Assembly: GCA_900113425.1 (NCBI GenBank)
Contig: FOZF01000002.1
Span: 575,027-639,026, forward strand
Reading direction: 5' to 3'
DNA length: 64,000 nt
From: Stenotrophomonas maltophilia
GTDB taxonomy: Bacteria > Pseudomonadota > Gammaproteobacteria > Xanthomonadales > Xanthomonadaceae
Shown: in pieces, positions 19,768 to 28,322 of the stretch
Numbering within the stretch: position 1 is the stretch's first letter
How the letters are laid out: the number at the start of each line of letters is the position of its first letter
Notes under the pieces: generated by a model
The model's database searches: none
Told to the model about the DNA's origin: nothing
The model's input: only the letters and a program-made list of their open reading frames with translations
Made by a program: the position numbers and the translations under genes

Positions 19768-21906
19768 GTGAAATTCTTCGTCTCCTGCGCCAAGGGCCTG
19801 GAATACCTGCTTGCCGATGAACTGTCGGCCCTGGGCCTGGGCAAGGCCACTGCCACCATTGCCGGCGTCAATGCCGAGGGCGAACTGGAGCAGGCGCTGC
19901 GGATCGTGATGTGGTCACGCCTGGCCAGCCGCGTGCTGTGGCCGATCGACGAGTTCGAATGCCCGGACGAGCAGGCCCTGTATGACGGCGTGCGTGCGCT
20001 GCCGTGGCATGAGCACATCAAGCCGGAGATGACTCTGGCGGTGGATGCACATGTGTCCGGCGACAAGATCACCCACGCCCGCTTTGCCGCGCAGCGGATC
20101 AAGGACGCCATCGTCGACCGCATGCGCGATGAGGGCTTGGAGCGGCCGTCGGTCAACACTGATCTGCCGGATGTGCGCGTCAACCTGTCGCTGCGCAAGG
20201 GCCGTGCCTCGCTGTCGATCGACCTCGGCGGTGGCCCGCTGCACCGCCGTGGTTGGCGTGGTGCCGCGCACGAAGCGCCACTGAAGGAGAACCTGGCGGC
20301 CGCGTTGCTGCTGCGGGCGCAGTGGCCGCGCCTGCATGCCGCCGGTGGTGGGCTGCTGGACCCGATGTGCGGCAGCGGCACGTTGTTGATCGAAGGCGCG
20401 CTGATGGCGGCCGACGTCGCGCCGGGACTGATGCGCCACGGCAGCCTGCCGCCGAGCCGCTGGCTGGGCTTCGACAAGGCGGCCTGGAAGGCGATCCAGA
20501 GCGAGGCGCGCGAGCGCGAGGCCACCGGCCTAGCCGCGCTGAAGCCGGTGATCCACGGCAGCGACATCGATCCGACGGCGATCCAAGCGGCACGCGAGAA
20601 TGCCGAAGTGGCGGGCGTGGCCCACGCCATCCGCTTCACCCGCGCCGACGTGTCCGAGCTCACCTCGCCGGAGCAGGAGATCGGTGCGGTGGTCTGCAAC
20701 CCGCCCTACGACGAGCGCCTGGCCGCCGATCCGGCGCTGTACCGCGCCCTGGGCAGCGCGCTGCAGAAGGCGGTGCCGCAGTGGCGCGCCAGCCTGCTGT
20801 GCGGCAACGACGAGCTGGCCTTCGCCACGGGACTTCGTGCGGCCAAGAAGTACCAGATGTTCAATGGCGCGCTGGAATGCGCGCTGATTGTCTGCGACCC
20901 GATCGCGGTGCCGGGGCGTGATCCGGCACAGCCGCGGGAGCTGAGCGAAGGTGCGCAGATGGTGGCCAACCGCCTGCGCAAGAACCTGAAGAAGTTCAAG
21001 AGCTGGCGTGCGCGCGAGGACATCACCTGCTTCCGTGCCTACGATGCGGACCTGCCGGAATACGCGGCGGCCATCGATGTCTACGAAGAGGACGGTGGCC
21101 AGCGCCGTACCTTCCTGCACGTGCAGGAATACGCTGCACCGGCGGCGATTCCCGAGAACGACGTGCGCCGCCGCCGCAACGAACTGCTCGCCGCCGCGCG
21201 TGAAGTATTCGGCGTGCCGCCCGAACAGGTATCGATGAAGTCGCGCGAGCGTGGCAAGGGTGGCAGCAAGTACGGCCGTTTCGAGCAGCGCGACGAGTTC
21301 GTGGTGGTGCGCGAGAATCACGCGCTGCTGCAGGTGAACCTGTTCGACTATCTCGATACCGGCCTGTTCCTGGACCATCGCCCGCTGCGCCGGATGATGG
21401 CCGAGCAGGTGCGTGGCAAGCGCTTCCTCAATCTGTTCTGCTACACCGGCGTGGCCAGCGTGCAGGCAGCCGTGGCCGGCGCGGCCAGCACCACCAGCGT
21501 CGACCTGTCCGCTACCTACCTGCAATGGTGCTACGACAACCTGGCCCTGAATGGCCAGGGCGGCAACCAGCATCTTCTGGTGCAGGCCGATGCGATGGCC
21601 TGGCTGGAAGCCGACCGAGGCCAGTACGATGTGATCTTCTGCGATCCGCCGACGTTCTCCAACTCCGCCCGCGCCGATGATTTCGATGTGCAGCGCGAGC
21701 AGCTGCGGCTGCTGCGTGCGGCGGTGGCACGGCTGGCACCGGCAGGCGTTCTGTACTTCTCCAACAACTTCCGCCGTTTCAAGCTGGAAGAGAACGCGAT
21801 CGCCGAGTTCGCCCAGTGCCGTGAGATCACCGCACGTACCATCGGCCCGGACTTCGAGCGGAACGCACGCATCCACCGTGCGTGGGAGTTGAAGCGTTTG
21901 GGATGA
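19768..21906 (+). CDS. rlmL: Bifunctional 23S rRNA methyltransferase RlmKL
   Basis: 712 residues from a GTG at 19768 ([19 protein letters not shown]), close to the 702 of E. coli. An N-terminal THUMP domain (about 45-155) leads to the first methyltransferase domain with [15 protein letters not shown] and the NPPYDERL motif (m2G2445 activity). The C-terminal domain has [16 protein letters not shown] and [10 protein letters not shown] (m7G2069 activity). It modifies 23S rRNA during 50S assembly. It begins 146 bases after the hydrolase and ends just before a SMAG element. Confidence 0.95.
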   Translation: MKFFVSCAKGLEYLLADELSALGLGKATATIAGVNAEGELEQALRIVMWSRLASRVLWPIDEFECPDEQALYDGVRALPWHEHIKPEMTLAVDAHVSGDKITHARFAAQRIKDAIVDRMRDEGLERPSVNTDLPDVRVNLSLRKGRASLSIDLGGGPLHRRGWRGAAHEAPLKENLAAALLLRAQWPRLHAAGGGLLDPMCGSGTLLIEGALMAADVAPGLMRHGSLPPSRWLGFDKAAWKAIQSEAREREATGLAALKPVIHGSDIDPTAIQAARENAEVAGVAHAIRFTRADVSELTSPEQEIGAVVCNPPYDERLAADPALYRALGSALQKAVPQWRASLLCGNDELAFATGLRAAKKYQMFNGALECALIVCDPIAVPGRDPAQPRELSEGAQMVANRLRKNLKKFKSWRAREDITCFRAYDADLPEYAAAIDVYEEDGGQRRTFLHVQEYAAPAAIPENDVRRRRNELLAAAREVFGVPPEQVSMKSRERGKGGSKYGRFEQRDEFVVVRENHALLQVNLFDYLDTGLFLDHRPLRRMMAEQVRGKRFLNLFCYTGVASVQAAVAGAASTTSVDLSATYLQWCYDNLALNGQGGNQHLLVQADAMAWLEADRGQYDVIFCDPPTFSNSARADDFDVQREQLRLLRAAVARLAPAGVLYFSNNFRRFKLEENAIAEFAQCREITARTIGPDFERNARIHRAWELKRLG

Positions 21907-21912
21907 AGTGTC

Positions 21913-21934
21913 GCCGGGCATGGCCCGGCGCTAC
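21913..21934 (-). repeat. SMAG (GTAG-headed REP) element
   Basis: Reads GTAGCGCCGGGC-CAT-GCCCGGC on the minus strand. It lies in the 31-base gap between convergent rlmL and the DUF3325 gene. Confidence 0.8.
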
Positions 21935-21937
21935 CGG

Positions 21938-22267
21938 CTATGCCAGCGCCACCAGCAGGCCCAGCAACGGCAGGGCGATCGCCAGCGGTACGATCCACTG
22001 CGGGCGGTAGGGATACAGCCCGAACGACAGCGTCACGCCGCCCACCGTCATCACGCCCAGCCACTGCACCGGGCCCATGGCCCAGCCATGGTCGGCAACG
22101 CACAGGGCGAAGGTCACCGCCAGCAGCAACCAGCCCAGAACCCGCCACTGGGCGCGCCGTGCCGGAACGGCGGCGGCTTTGCCGTGCAGGTCGTGCTGGT
22201 GCCTTTCCATCGCCAGCGACAATGCGGTGAACGCGGAGAAGGAAAGCGCCAACGCCAGCAGCATCAT
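21938..22267 (-). CDS. DUF3325 small membrane protein of iron operon
   Basis: 109 residues with three hydrophobic helices: MMLLALALSFSAFTAL, VLGWLLLAVTFALCVA and WIVPLAIALPLLGLLVALA. It matches the DUF3325 pattern of small proteins that accompany PepSY reductase-like proteins in siderophore clusters. Its ATG overlaps the PepSY gene stop (ATGA). Function unknown; presumably an accessory subunit in ferric-siderophore processing, by analogy with Fpv proteins of Pseudomonas. Confidence 0.82.
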   Translation of the reverse strand: MMLLALALSFSAFTALSLAMERHQHDLHGKAAAVPARRAQWRVLGWLLLAVTFALCVADHGWAMGPVQWLGVMTVGGVTLSFGLYPYRPQWIVPLAIALPLLGLLVALA

Positions 22268-23892
22268 GCGCTGGCCTCCACTTCGGCGGTTTCAGTCGGC
22301 GCCCTCGGCACAACGGTTGCCGCGGCACGTTTTTTCTTCTCGGCCGCAGACAGCGGTGGCGTCCAGCGCTGCATGCGCCAGCCGCACAGCGCCAGCATCG
22401 CACCGAAGGCGATCATCGACAGGTCGAAGCCCGCCAGCACCCAGTCGCCGCTGCGCAGGGTGATGCCCAGATGGGCGTGGGTGGTCAGTGCGTTGACCAC
22501 CGGAACCAGCGCGAATGCGGCCGCACCCAGGTACAGCTGCCACGTCCACATCATCCGTTTCGGCCAGATGAACGCGGCCAGCAGGGCGCCGCCCCACACA
22601 TAGAAGAACACATTGGCTTCGGCGCTGGAGCGATCAGCCAGATCCAGCGGCAGCAGTCGATTGCCCCAGAAGTAGGCGGCAAAGGCGATCGGCAGGCCGG
22701 CCACGGTACCGATGTTCAACGCATCGACCAGGCGCAGGCCGAAGCCGGTACGCCCGCTCTTGGCGTGCTTCGGTCGTTCCTTCACTGCCCACAGCACCAC
22801 GCCGCTGGCCACCATCAGGCAGCCGACCAGACCGGACAGGAAGAACAGCGCCCGCAGCCCCCAGTCGGCGAAGCGCGCCAGGTGCAGGCCGTACAGTACA
22901 CCGCGGGTGGCGGTGGCACCCCCGGAGGCCGGAGTCTGTTCCAGCAGCCTGCCGTCCACCATGTCGTAACGCAGCGAGGGCGTGTCGATCGAGAGACGCT
23001 TGCCGTCATGCTGGCGGATGTCGATCACCGCATTGCGCGCGCCCGGATTGGACACGGTGAAGCCGGCCACTTCGGCGCCATGCCAGTGGGCGCGCGCATC
23101 GTCCAGCAGGCGGGCGATCGGCAGCGGTGCGGCGCGACCTTCGGCCGGCGCGGTTACTTCGGGCAGGCCACCGAAGGCTTCGCTGAGGAATTTGCTCTCA
23201 TCCTGCGGGTAGGCCACTTTCACACCCCAGGGCAGGTACATGATCATCAGGGTGACGATGCCCGTGTAGGTGATCATCGCGTGGTACGGCAGCGCCATCA
23301 CCGCGCTGACATTGTGGAAATCCAGCCAGGAACGCAGGCCCTTGTCTTTGCGGAAAGTGAAGAAGTCCTTGAAGATCTTCTTGTGGGTGATCACCCCGGT
23401 GATGATGGCCACCAGCATGAACATGGCGCAGAAGCCGACCAGGTAACGGGCCCACAGCACCGGGATGTAGTGCAGGTCGAAATGCAGGCGGTAGAAGAAA
23501 TCTCCGCCGCGCGTCTGGCGGGCCTTCAGTTCGTCGCCGGTGTTCGGGTCGAGCGTGGCATCGCCGAAGGCACCGCGGCGGCCACGGCTTGGATCGGCCA
23601 GCTCGGGTGGCAGGCGCCAGAACAACTGCATGGCCGGGTTGCGCGGCTGCGGCAGGGTCACGAACCAGGTCTGGGCCTGCGCCGCATGGGCCTGCAGGTA
23701 GTCCACGCTGCGTTGCGCGGCCACATCGATGCTGACGGTGCTGGCCGGCAGTTCCGGGCGCATCCAGCGGCTGATCTCTTCACGGTAGTAGCTTGCGGTA
23801 CCGGCCATGAAGATCAGCAGCAGCAGCCAGCCGACCAGCAGGCCGGTCCAGGTGTGCAGCCAGGCCATCGACTGACGGAATCCGTTCTTCAT
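22264..23892 (-). CDS. PepSY-associated inner membrane protein, ferric-siderophore reductase type
   Basis: 542 residues from ATG 23892. One N-terminal helix (WTGLLVGWLLLLIFMAGTASYY) is followed by a periplasmic PepSY-like region (about 40-150), two helices around YLVGFCAMFMLVAIITGVITH and LPYHAMITYTGIVTLMIMY, a second soluble region, and further C-terminal helices. Histidines in helix 1 (HTWTG), after helix 2 (ITHKK, FHNVS) and in PYHAM suit heme or metal binding. Relatives such as FpvG release iron from siderophores by reduction. It has ATGA overlaps on both sides. A Fur box lies upstream of the operon. Confidence 0.88.
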   Translation of the reverse strand: MKNGFRQSMAWLHTWTGLLVGWLLLLIFMAGTASYYREEISRWMRPELPASTVSIDVAAQRSVDYLQAHAAQAQTWFVTLPQPRNPAMQLFWRLPPELADPSRGRRGAFGDATLDPNTGDELKARQTRGGDFFYRLHFDLHYIPVLWARYLVGFCAMFMLVAIITGVITHKKIFKDFFTFRKDKGLRSWLDFHNVSAVMALPYHAMITYTGIVTLMIMYLPWGVKVAYPQDESKFLSEAFGGLPEVTAPAEGRAAPLPIARLLDDARAHWHGAEVAGFTVSNPGARNAVIDIRQHDGKRLSIDTPSLRYDMVDGRLLEQTPASGGATATRGVLYGLHLARFADWGLRALFFLSGLVGCLMVASGVVLWAVKERPKHAKSGRTGFGLRLVDALNIGTVAGLPIAFAAYFWGNRLLPLDLADRSSAEANVFFYVWGGALLAAFIWPKRMMWTWQLYLGAAAFALVPVVNALTTHAHLGITLRSGDWVLAGFDLSMIAFGAMLALCGWRMQRWTPPLSAAEKKKRAAATVVPRAPTETAEVEASA

Positions 23893-24203
23893 GCCCAGGC
23901 TCCCATCAGCCGCGCGATGCCGGCCATCAGCAGGGCAGGGGCGAGGATGCCGATCCACGCACGCAGGGCGCTGCGGGCGGCGAACGCCCACAGCGCGGCA
24001 CAGGCGGCGACCAGGATGGCCAGCAGCATGCCGGTCAGCACGGTCTGGCCCCGTGCGCCCGGCAGGACGACGGCACAGAACACGCCGGTCATGGAGGCCA
24101 GCGCATAGCCACCGAAGATCGCGGCCAGGGAGCGCGACAGGACGCCCCAGCGCGGGTTGCGGAAGAAAACACGGGAGCTGGCGGTTGCGGGCGAGCGGTC
24201 CAC
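23889..24203 (-). CDS. DUF3649 small membrane protein of iron operon
   Basis: 104 residues from a GTG at 24203, preceded by AGGACCACC. Three hydrophobic helices are predicted (LAAIFGGYALASMTGVFCAVVL, VLTGMLLAILVAACAALWAFA, AWIGILAPALLMAGIARL). It resembles DUF3649, which is typically the first gene of PepSY/DUF3325 iron clusters. The frame is open upstream to 24380, but that part is Arg/Pro-rich and runs into the promoter. The last bases overlap the PepSY start. Confidence 0.78.
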   Translation of the reverse strand: MDRSPATASSRVFFRNPRWGVLSRSLAAIFGGYALASMTGVFCAVVLPGARGQTVLTGMLLAILVAACAALWAFAARSALRAWIGILAPALLMAGIARLMGAWA

Positions 24204-24392
24204 GGTGGTCCTGTCGGTCGGGGAGGGGATCGGACGCGCCTGCGGCCCCCTTGCGCCCCGCGCACGTCGCCCAGCGTGTCCCATCAATGCAGCGCTGCCC
24301 GCGCAGACGGGCAGCCGGAGGTCAGGGCTGCACATGGGCGCCGGGCAGGTCTTCCTTGCCCGCGCGGCCACGCGCACCACCGATCAGTAAAT

Positions 24393-24411
24393 GATAGGCA
24401 TTCGCATTATG
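24393..24411 (-). promoter_or_regulatory. Fur box upstream of the DUF3649-PepSY-DUF3325 operon
   Basis: Minus strand CATAATGCGAATGCCTATC followed by ATTTAC in an AT-rich island of an otherwise GC-rich gap. It matches most positions of the 19-base Fur consensus and the ATAATGCGAAT pattern common upstream of iron genes in this group. It is about 190 bases before the GTG start. Confidence 0.65.
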
Positions 24412-24479
24412 TTAATCAAGGCCGCGTGACGAAAGGGGGGTGGTTCCATGTCCAAGCAGCGGGTCGGCGGACCCACCGC

Positions 24480-25766
24480 TCAGAAGCGGAACACCACCGT
24501 TGCCGCATGCAGCAGCAAGCCGATCAGGCCGCCGACCAGGGTGCCGTTGAAGCGGATGAACTGCAGGTCGCGCCCGACGCTCAGTTCCAGCTGCTCGACC
24601 AGATGGCGCTCGTCCCAGCCCCTGACCGTCTGCGCGATGTGCGTGGTGACCCCCTCGCGCAGTCGCCCGGTCAGGCGCTGTGCGCCTTCCAGCAGATGCT
24701 GGTTCAGTGCATCGCGCAGTGCCGGGTCGGATTGCAGGGTGCTTCCCAGCGAGGCGAGGCTGCGCTGCAGGTGGCCGACCAGCGCTGAATCCTCGCGCTG
24801 CAGGTCGGCGCGCAGACTGGCGTGGATGCGTGCCCAGAGCCCCTGCACGTACTCCTGCAGGGCAGGATGGTCGATCATCTCCTGCTTGAGCTGTTCGATG
24901 CGCTCGGCCAGCGCCGGGTCTTCGCGCAGGCGCTGGACGTAGTTGCCCAGCCACGCCTCGTAATCCTGCCGCAGCGGATGCTGCGGCTCGGCCAGTACCT
25001 GCTGCAGCTCCTCCAGCACGGCGCGTGCCAACCGCTCGGCCAGGCTGTCACCGATCTCGTCGATGGGTTTCACCCAGTTCACCGTGCTTGAGAGCGTCGG
25101 CCATTCGCGCTGGATGTAGCGCACGATCAGCTGCGACGCGCGCTCCTTCACTTCCGGCTGCTCCAGCCAGCGCCCCAGCCTCTGCAGACCTTCATCCAGC
25201 ACACGCTGGTGGCGCCCGTCGGCGGTCAGCAGAGCAAGCAGCTCACCGGCGGTGGATGCCGCGTTCCACTGTCGCAACTGCTGCACCACGAACGCGTGCA
25301 GCTGCCGGCGCACGGCGCGTTCGTCGAAGAAGTCCAGTGCCTGCAACGCCCAGCCGCGTGCCATGTCGGCCAGCATGCGTGCGCGCGCCGGTTCGGCCAG
25401 CCAGCTGCCGAGACGGCCAGCCGGATCGAACACCTTCAGCTTGGCCAGCAGCACCTGTGGTTCCAGGAACTGATCGCGCACGAACAGCGCCAGGCTGTCG
25501 CCGATGCGCTCCTTGCTGCGCGGGATGATGGCGGTATGGGGAATCGGCAGGCCCATCGGCCTGCGGAACAGGGCGACCACCGCGAACCAGTCTGCCAGCG
25601 CGCCCACCGCTGCTGCCTCGCAGAAGGCGGACACCCAGGCCCAGGCGCCGCGCTCGCCCCGCCAGTGGCTGACCGCGAAACCGGCCAGCATCAGCGCCAG
25701 CAGGCCCAGGGCGATGGCTTTCAGGCGTCGCAGCTGGGCGCGGCGCGGATCGATTGCAGACGTCAT
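24480..25766 (-). CDS. DUF445 family inner membrane protein
   Basis: 428 residues. N-terminal helices (IALGLLALMLAGFAVSHW, WVSAFCEAAAVGALADWFAVVALF) carry the DUF445 signature ADWFAVVALFRRPMGLPIPHTAIIP. A long helical and coiled-coil middle follows, and one C-terminal helix (GTLVGGLIGLLLHAATVVF) closes the protein, which should place the middle on one side of the membrane. The family (YjiN-like) has no established function. It stands alone on the minus strand, with the Fur-regulated operon downstream of it. Confidence 0.88.
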   Translation of the reverse strand: MTSAIDPRRAQLRRLKAIALGLLALMLAGFAVSHWRGERGAWAWVSAFCEAAAVGALADWFAVVALFRRPMGLPIPHTAIIPRSKERIGDSLALFVRDQFLEPQVLLAKLKVFDPAGRLGSWLAEPARARMLADMARGWALQALDFFDERAVRRQLHAFVVQQLRQWNAASTAGELLALLTADGRHQRVLDEGLQRLGRWLEQPEVKERASQLIVRYIQREWPTLSSTVNWVKPIDEIGDSLAERLARAVLEELQQVLAEPQHPLRQDYEAWLGNYVQRLREDPALAERIEQLKQEMIDHPALQEYVQGLWARIHASLRADLQREDSALVGHLQRSLASLGSTLQSDPALRDALNQHLLEGAQRLTGRLREGVTTHIAQTVRGWDERHLVEQLELSVGRDLQFIRFNGTLVGGLIGLLLHAATVVFRF

Positions 25767-25806
25767 GGCACGAGTCTAACCGCCACTGGATGATGCCGGC
25801 GCATCG

Positions 25807-25873
25807 GTACGCCGGGCCATGCCCGGCGGCTTTTCAGAGCCCGCTGCGCTCGCCGGGCATGGCCCGGCGCTAC
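25807..25873. repeat. Inverted pair of SMAG elements
   Basis: GTACGCCGGGC-CAT-GCCCGGC (25807-25828, head GTAC) faces GCCGGGC-ATG-GCCCGGCGCTAC (25852-25873, head GTAG on the minus strand), separated by 23 bases. The pair can form one long hairpin in the DUF445/ParB-like gap. Confidence 0.78.
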
Positions 25874-25880
25874 CCACCTG

Positions 25881-26759
25881 TTACAGCGCTTCCAGCTGCC
25901 TGCGCAACGCCGCCAGCTGTGTGCGCAGGGCATCGTTCTCGCGGGTGAGCGCGACGACGCGGCGGCGCAGTGCCGGTGCATCCTCACCCAGCTGCTCCAG
26001 CGCGGACAGCACTTCCGCATCACGCAGGGCGATCTCGTCCTCGCTGGGCTCCTCGAACGCCATTTCCGCCGGTTCTGGTTTCGCCGCGCGCGGCTTGCGC
26101 TTGGACTCGCGTACGCGCTTGGCGGCCTGCTTCAGTTCGTCCTTGCCGCCTGCGGCTGCCGCGCGCTGCTCTTCCTCGGGCAGGTCGGCCACGGCCGCGG
26201 CCGCGCTGATCGAGATCACGCCGGCCTTGACCGCTTCCACGACTTCGGCGGCGGCCTGTGCGTGAATGCGCTCGATCATGCCGACCTGGCTGGTGCTCAG
26301 CTTCGCTTCGCGGGCCAGTTCAGCACGGCTGATTTTCGGCGCGGGTTCCCACGGTGGGCTGTCTTCACCGGCATCGTCGGCCGATGCGGCGGTGCCATCG
26401 CTTTCGCGTTGCAGCTGGGCCTGCTCGATCTGCTTGCGTGCCGACAGGATGTCGCGCTTGCGCAGGGCCAGCACGCCGCGCTGGAAATCGGACACGCTGC
26501 GGCGGCCCAGGTGCTGTTCGATCATCCACAGGTGCACGTCCTCCATGCTCTGGAAGCGGCTGTTCTGCACCGTGTTGAACGGCAGGCCATGCTTCTGGCA
26601 GATGCCGTAGCGGTTGTGGCCATCCACCAGGACATCGCCCCACAGTACCAGTGCATCGCGGCAGCCCTCGGCGAGGATGCTGCGCTCCAGCGCCTCATGT
26701 TCGTCGGGCGTGAGCGGGTCGATGTAGGCCTTGAGTTCTTCTTTGACGACGATGTCCAT
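25881..26759 (-). CDS. Orphan ParB-like nuclease-domain protein
   Basis: 292 residues from ATG 26759. The N terminus has a ParB/Srx-like fold: ALERSILAEGCRDALVLWGDVLVDGHNRYGIC, i.e. the GxRxxLxxxG...LxDGHxRY pattern. A helix-turn-helix-like segment follows (AELAREAKLSTSQVGMIERI, about residues 145-165), then an Ala/Lys-rich linker and a C-terminal coiled coil (LRRRVVALTRENDALRTQLA). There is no ParA neighbour and no plasmid context, so a regulatory role in the cytoplasm is more likely than partition. An in-frame GTG two codons upstream is possible. Confidence 0.8.
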   Translation of the reverse strand: MDIVVKEELKAYIDPLTPDEHEALERSILAEGCRDALVLWGDVLVDGHNRYGICQKHGLPFNTVQNSRFQSMEDVHLWMIEQHLGRRSVSDFQRGVLALRKRDILSARKQIEQAQLQRESDGTAASADDAGEDSPPWEPAPKISRAELAREAKLSTSQVGMIERIHAQAAAEVVEAVKAGVISISAAAAVADLPEEEQRAAAAGGKDELKQAAKRVRESKRKPRAAKPEPAEMAFEEPSEDEIALRDAEVLSALEQLGEDAPALRRRVVALTRENDALRTQLAALRRQLEAL

Positions 26760-26822
26760 GGGCACGGCAACGGGCAGGAACGGAACCGACCATTGTACCT
26801 GCTTGCTGTCGCCGGCCCGGGC

Positions 26823-28175
26823 TTACGCGGTGGCCCGGATCATCTCGCCCAGGGTGCCGGTGATCTGGTCGATCTGGGCCTTGTCCACGATCAGCGGCGG
26901 CGACAGCGCGATGATGTCGCCTGTACAGCGCACCAGCAGTCCGCCGTCGTGGAAACAGCGCCGGTAGACCTCGTGACCACGGCTGCCCGGAGCGTCCTTG
27001 CGCGGGGCCAGCTCGACCGCACCGACCAGCCCGAAGTTGCGGATGTCGATCACGTTGGGAAGCCCCTGCAGGGCGTGCAGCCGCTCCTGCCAGTACTCGC
27101 CCAGCTCGATGGCGCGCTCGAACAGGCGCTCCTCTGCGTAGACGTCGAGTGTGGCCAGGGCTGCCGCGCAGGCCAGCGGGTGGCCCGAATAGGTGTACCC
27201 ATGGAACAGCTCGATGGCCTGTGCCGGGCCCTGCATCAGGCCGGCGTGCACCGCATCGCTGGCCAGCACGCCGCCCAGCGGAACCGCGCCGTTGCTGACT
27301 CCCTTGGCGAAGGTCAGCAGGTCCGGCGTGACCCCGAAACGCTGTGCGGCGAACGGCATGCCGACCCGGCCGAAACCGGTGATGACCTCGTCGAACACCA
27401 GCAGGATGCCGTGCTGGTCGCAGATCTCACGCAGCCGCTGCAGATAGCCTGGCGCAGGCAGGATCACCCCCGCAGAACCAGCGATGGGCTCGACGAACAC
27501 GGCGGCAATGGTGGACGCGTCGTGCAGGCCGATCAGCCGCTCCAGATCGTCGGCCAGTTCCGCGCCCTGCCGCGGCAGGCCCTTGCTGAACGCGTTGCGC
27601 TGCAGATCCAGGGTGTGCCGCAGATAGTCCACGCCCGCCAGCTGCAGGCCGAACTGGCGACGGTTGTTGGGCAGGCCGCCGAGCGCCATGCCGCCGAAGC
27701 CCACGCCGTGATAAGCCTTCTCGCGGCTGATGAAACGGGTACGCTGGCCTTCGCCGCGCTGGCGGTGATAGGCCAGCACGATCTTCATCGCGGTATCCAC
27801 CGCCTCGGAGCCCGAGTTGGTGAAGAACACGTGGTTGAGCCCGGCCGGAGCCAGCGCGGCCAAGCGCTGCGCCAGCGCGAATGCCGGTGGCGAACCCATC
27901 TGGAAGGCGGGTGAGTAATCTAGCGTGCGTGCCTGTTCGACAATCGCCTCGACGATGCGCGGGCGGGCGTGGCCGGCATTGCAGCACCACAGGCCGGCAG
28001 TACCATCGAGAACCGTGCGCCCATCCACGTCTTCGTAATGCATGCCTTCAGCCCGTACCAGCATGCGCGGCGCGCCCTTGAACTGGCGGTTGGCGGTGAA
28101 GGGCATCCAGTACGCCTCCAGGGAGTCGGGGCGCTGGATGGCCAGCTCGTGCACGTCGCTCGCGGGGTTCTTCAT
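26823..28175 (-). CDS. Omega-amino acid--pyruvate aminotransferase (beta-alanine type)
   Basis: 450 residues, class III PLP aminotransferase. YWMPFTANRQFKGAPR at residues 22-37 and GTAGLWCCNAGHARP are characteristic of omega-amino acid:pyruvate transaminases. The PLP Lys is in TFAKGVSNGAVPLGG (about residue 287), with the Asp in FDEVITGFGR. It moves the amino group of beta-alanine or related omega-amines to pyruvate. Divergent from puuC across 147 bases, it fits amine catabolism; a putrescine-specific SpuC role is less likely by sequence. ATG 28175 is chosen; the frame continues far upstream antisense to puuC. Confidence 0.9.
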   Translation of the reverse strand: MKNPASDVHELAIQRPDSLEAYWMPFTANRQFKGAPRMLVRAEGMHYEDVDGRTVLDGTAGLWCCNAGHARPRIVEAIVEQARTLDYSPAFQMGSPPAFALAQRLAALAPAGLNHVFFTNSGSEAVDTAMKIVLAYHRQRGEGQRTRFISREKAYHGVGFGGMALGGLPNNRRQFGLQLAGVDYLRHTLDLQRNAFSKGLPRQGAELADDLERLIGLHDASTIAAVFVEPIAGSAGVILPAPGYLQRLREICDQHGILLVFDEVITGFGRVGMPFAAQRFGVTPDLLTFAKGVSNGAVPLGGVLASDAVHAGLMQGPAQAIELFHGYTYSGHPLACAAALATLDVYAEERLFERAIELGEYWQERLHALQGLPNVIDIRNFGLVGAVELAPRKDAPGSRGHEVYRRCFHDGGLLVRCTGDIIALSPPLIVDKAQIDQITGTLGEMIRATA

Positions 28176-28322
28176 GCCGGTTCCGTCGGGTCCGATGCAG
28201 GGACTGTAGCGCAGCCGTCGTCGCCCGGGCCATGCCCGCCGTGCACAGCAGGCATGGCCTGTCACGGCGAGGTCGCGGTGGCACCGGTATAACCGGAACA
28301 ACATGCATTGCAGGATCCTGTC
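28176..28322. promoter_or_regulatory. Divergent promoter region, aminotransferase/puuC
   Basis: 147 bases between divergent starts. It contains imperfect GCCATGCCC palindromes (28227-28262) and a TATAAC-like -10 (28289-28294) for puuC. No known operator recognised. Confidence 0.4.

Noticed and set aside
26823..28175. Calling the transaminase SpuC (putrescine-pyruvate aminotransferase).
   Set aside because: The N-terminal WMPFTANRQFK and AGLWCCNAGH motifs match beta-alanine/omega-amino acid transaminases much better, despite the polyamine context.
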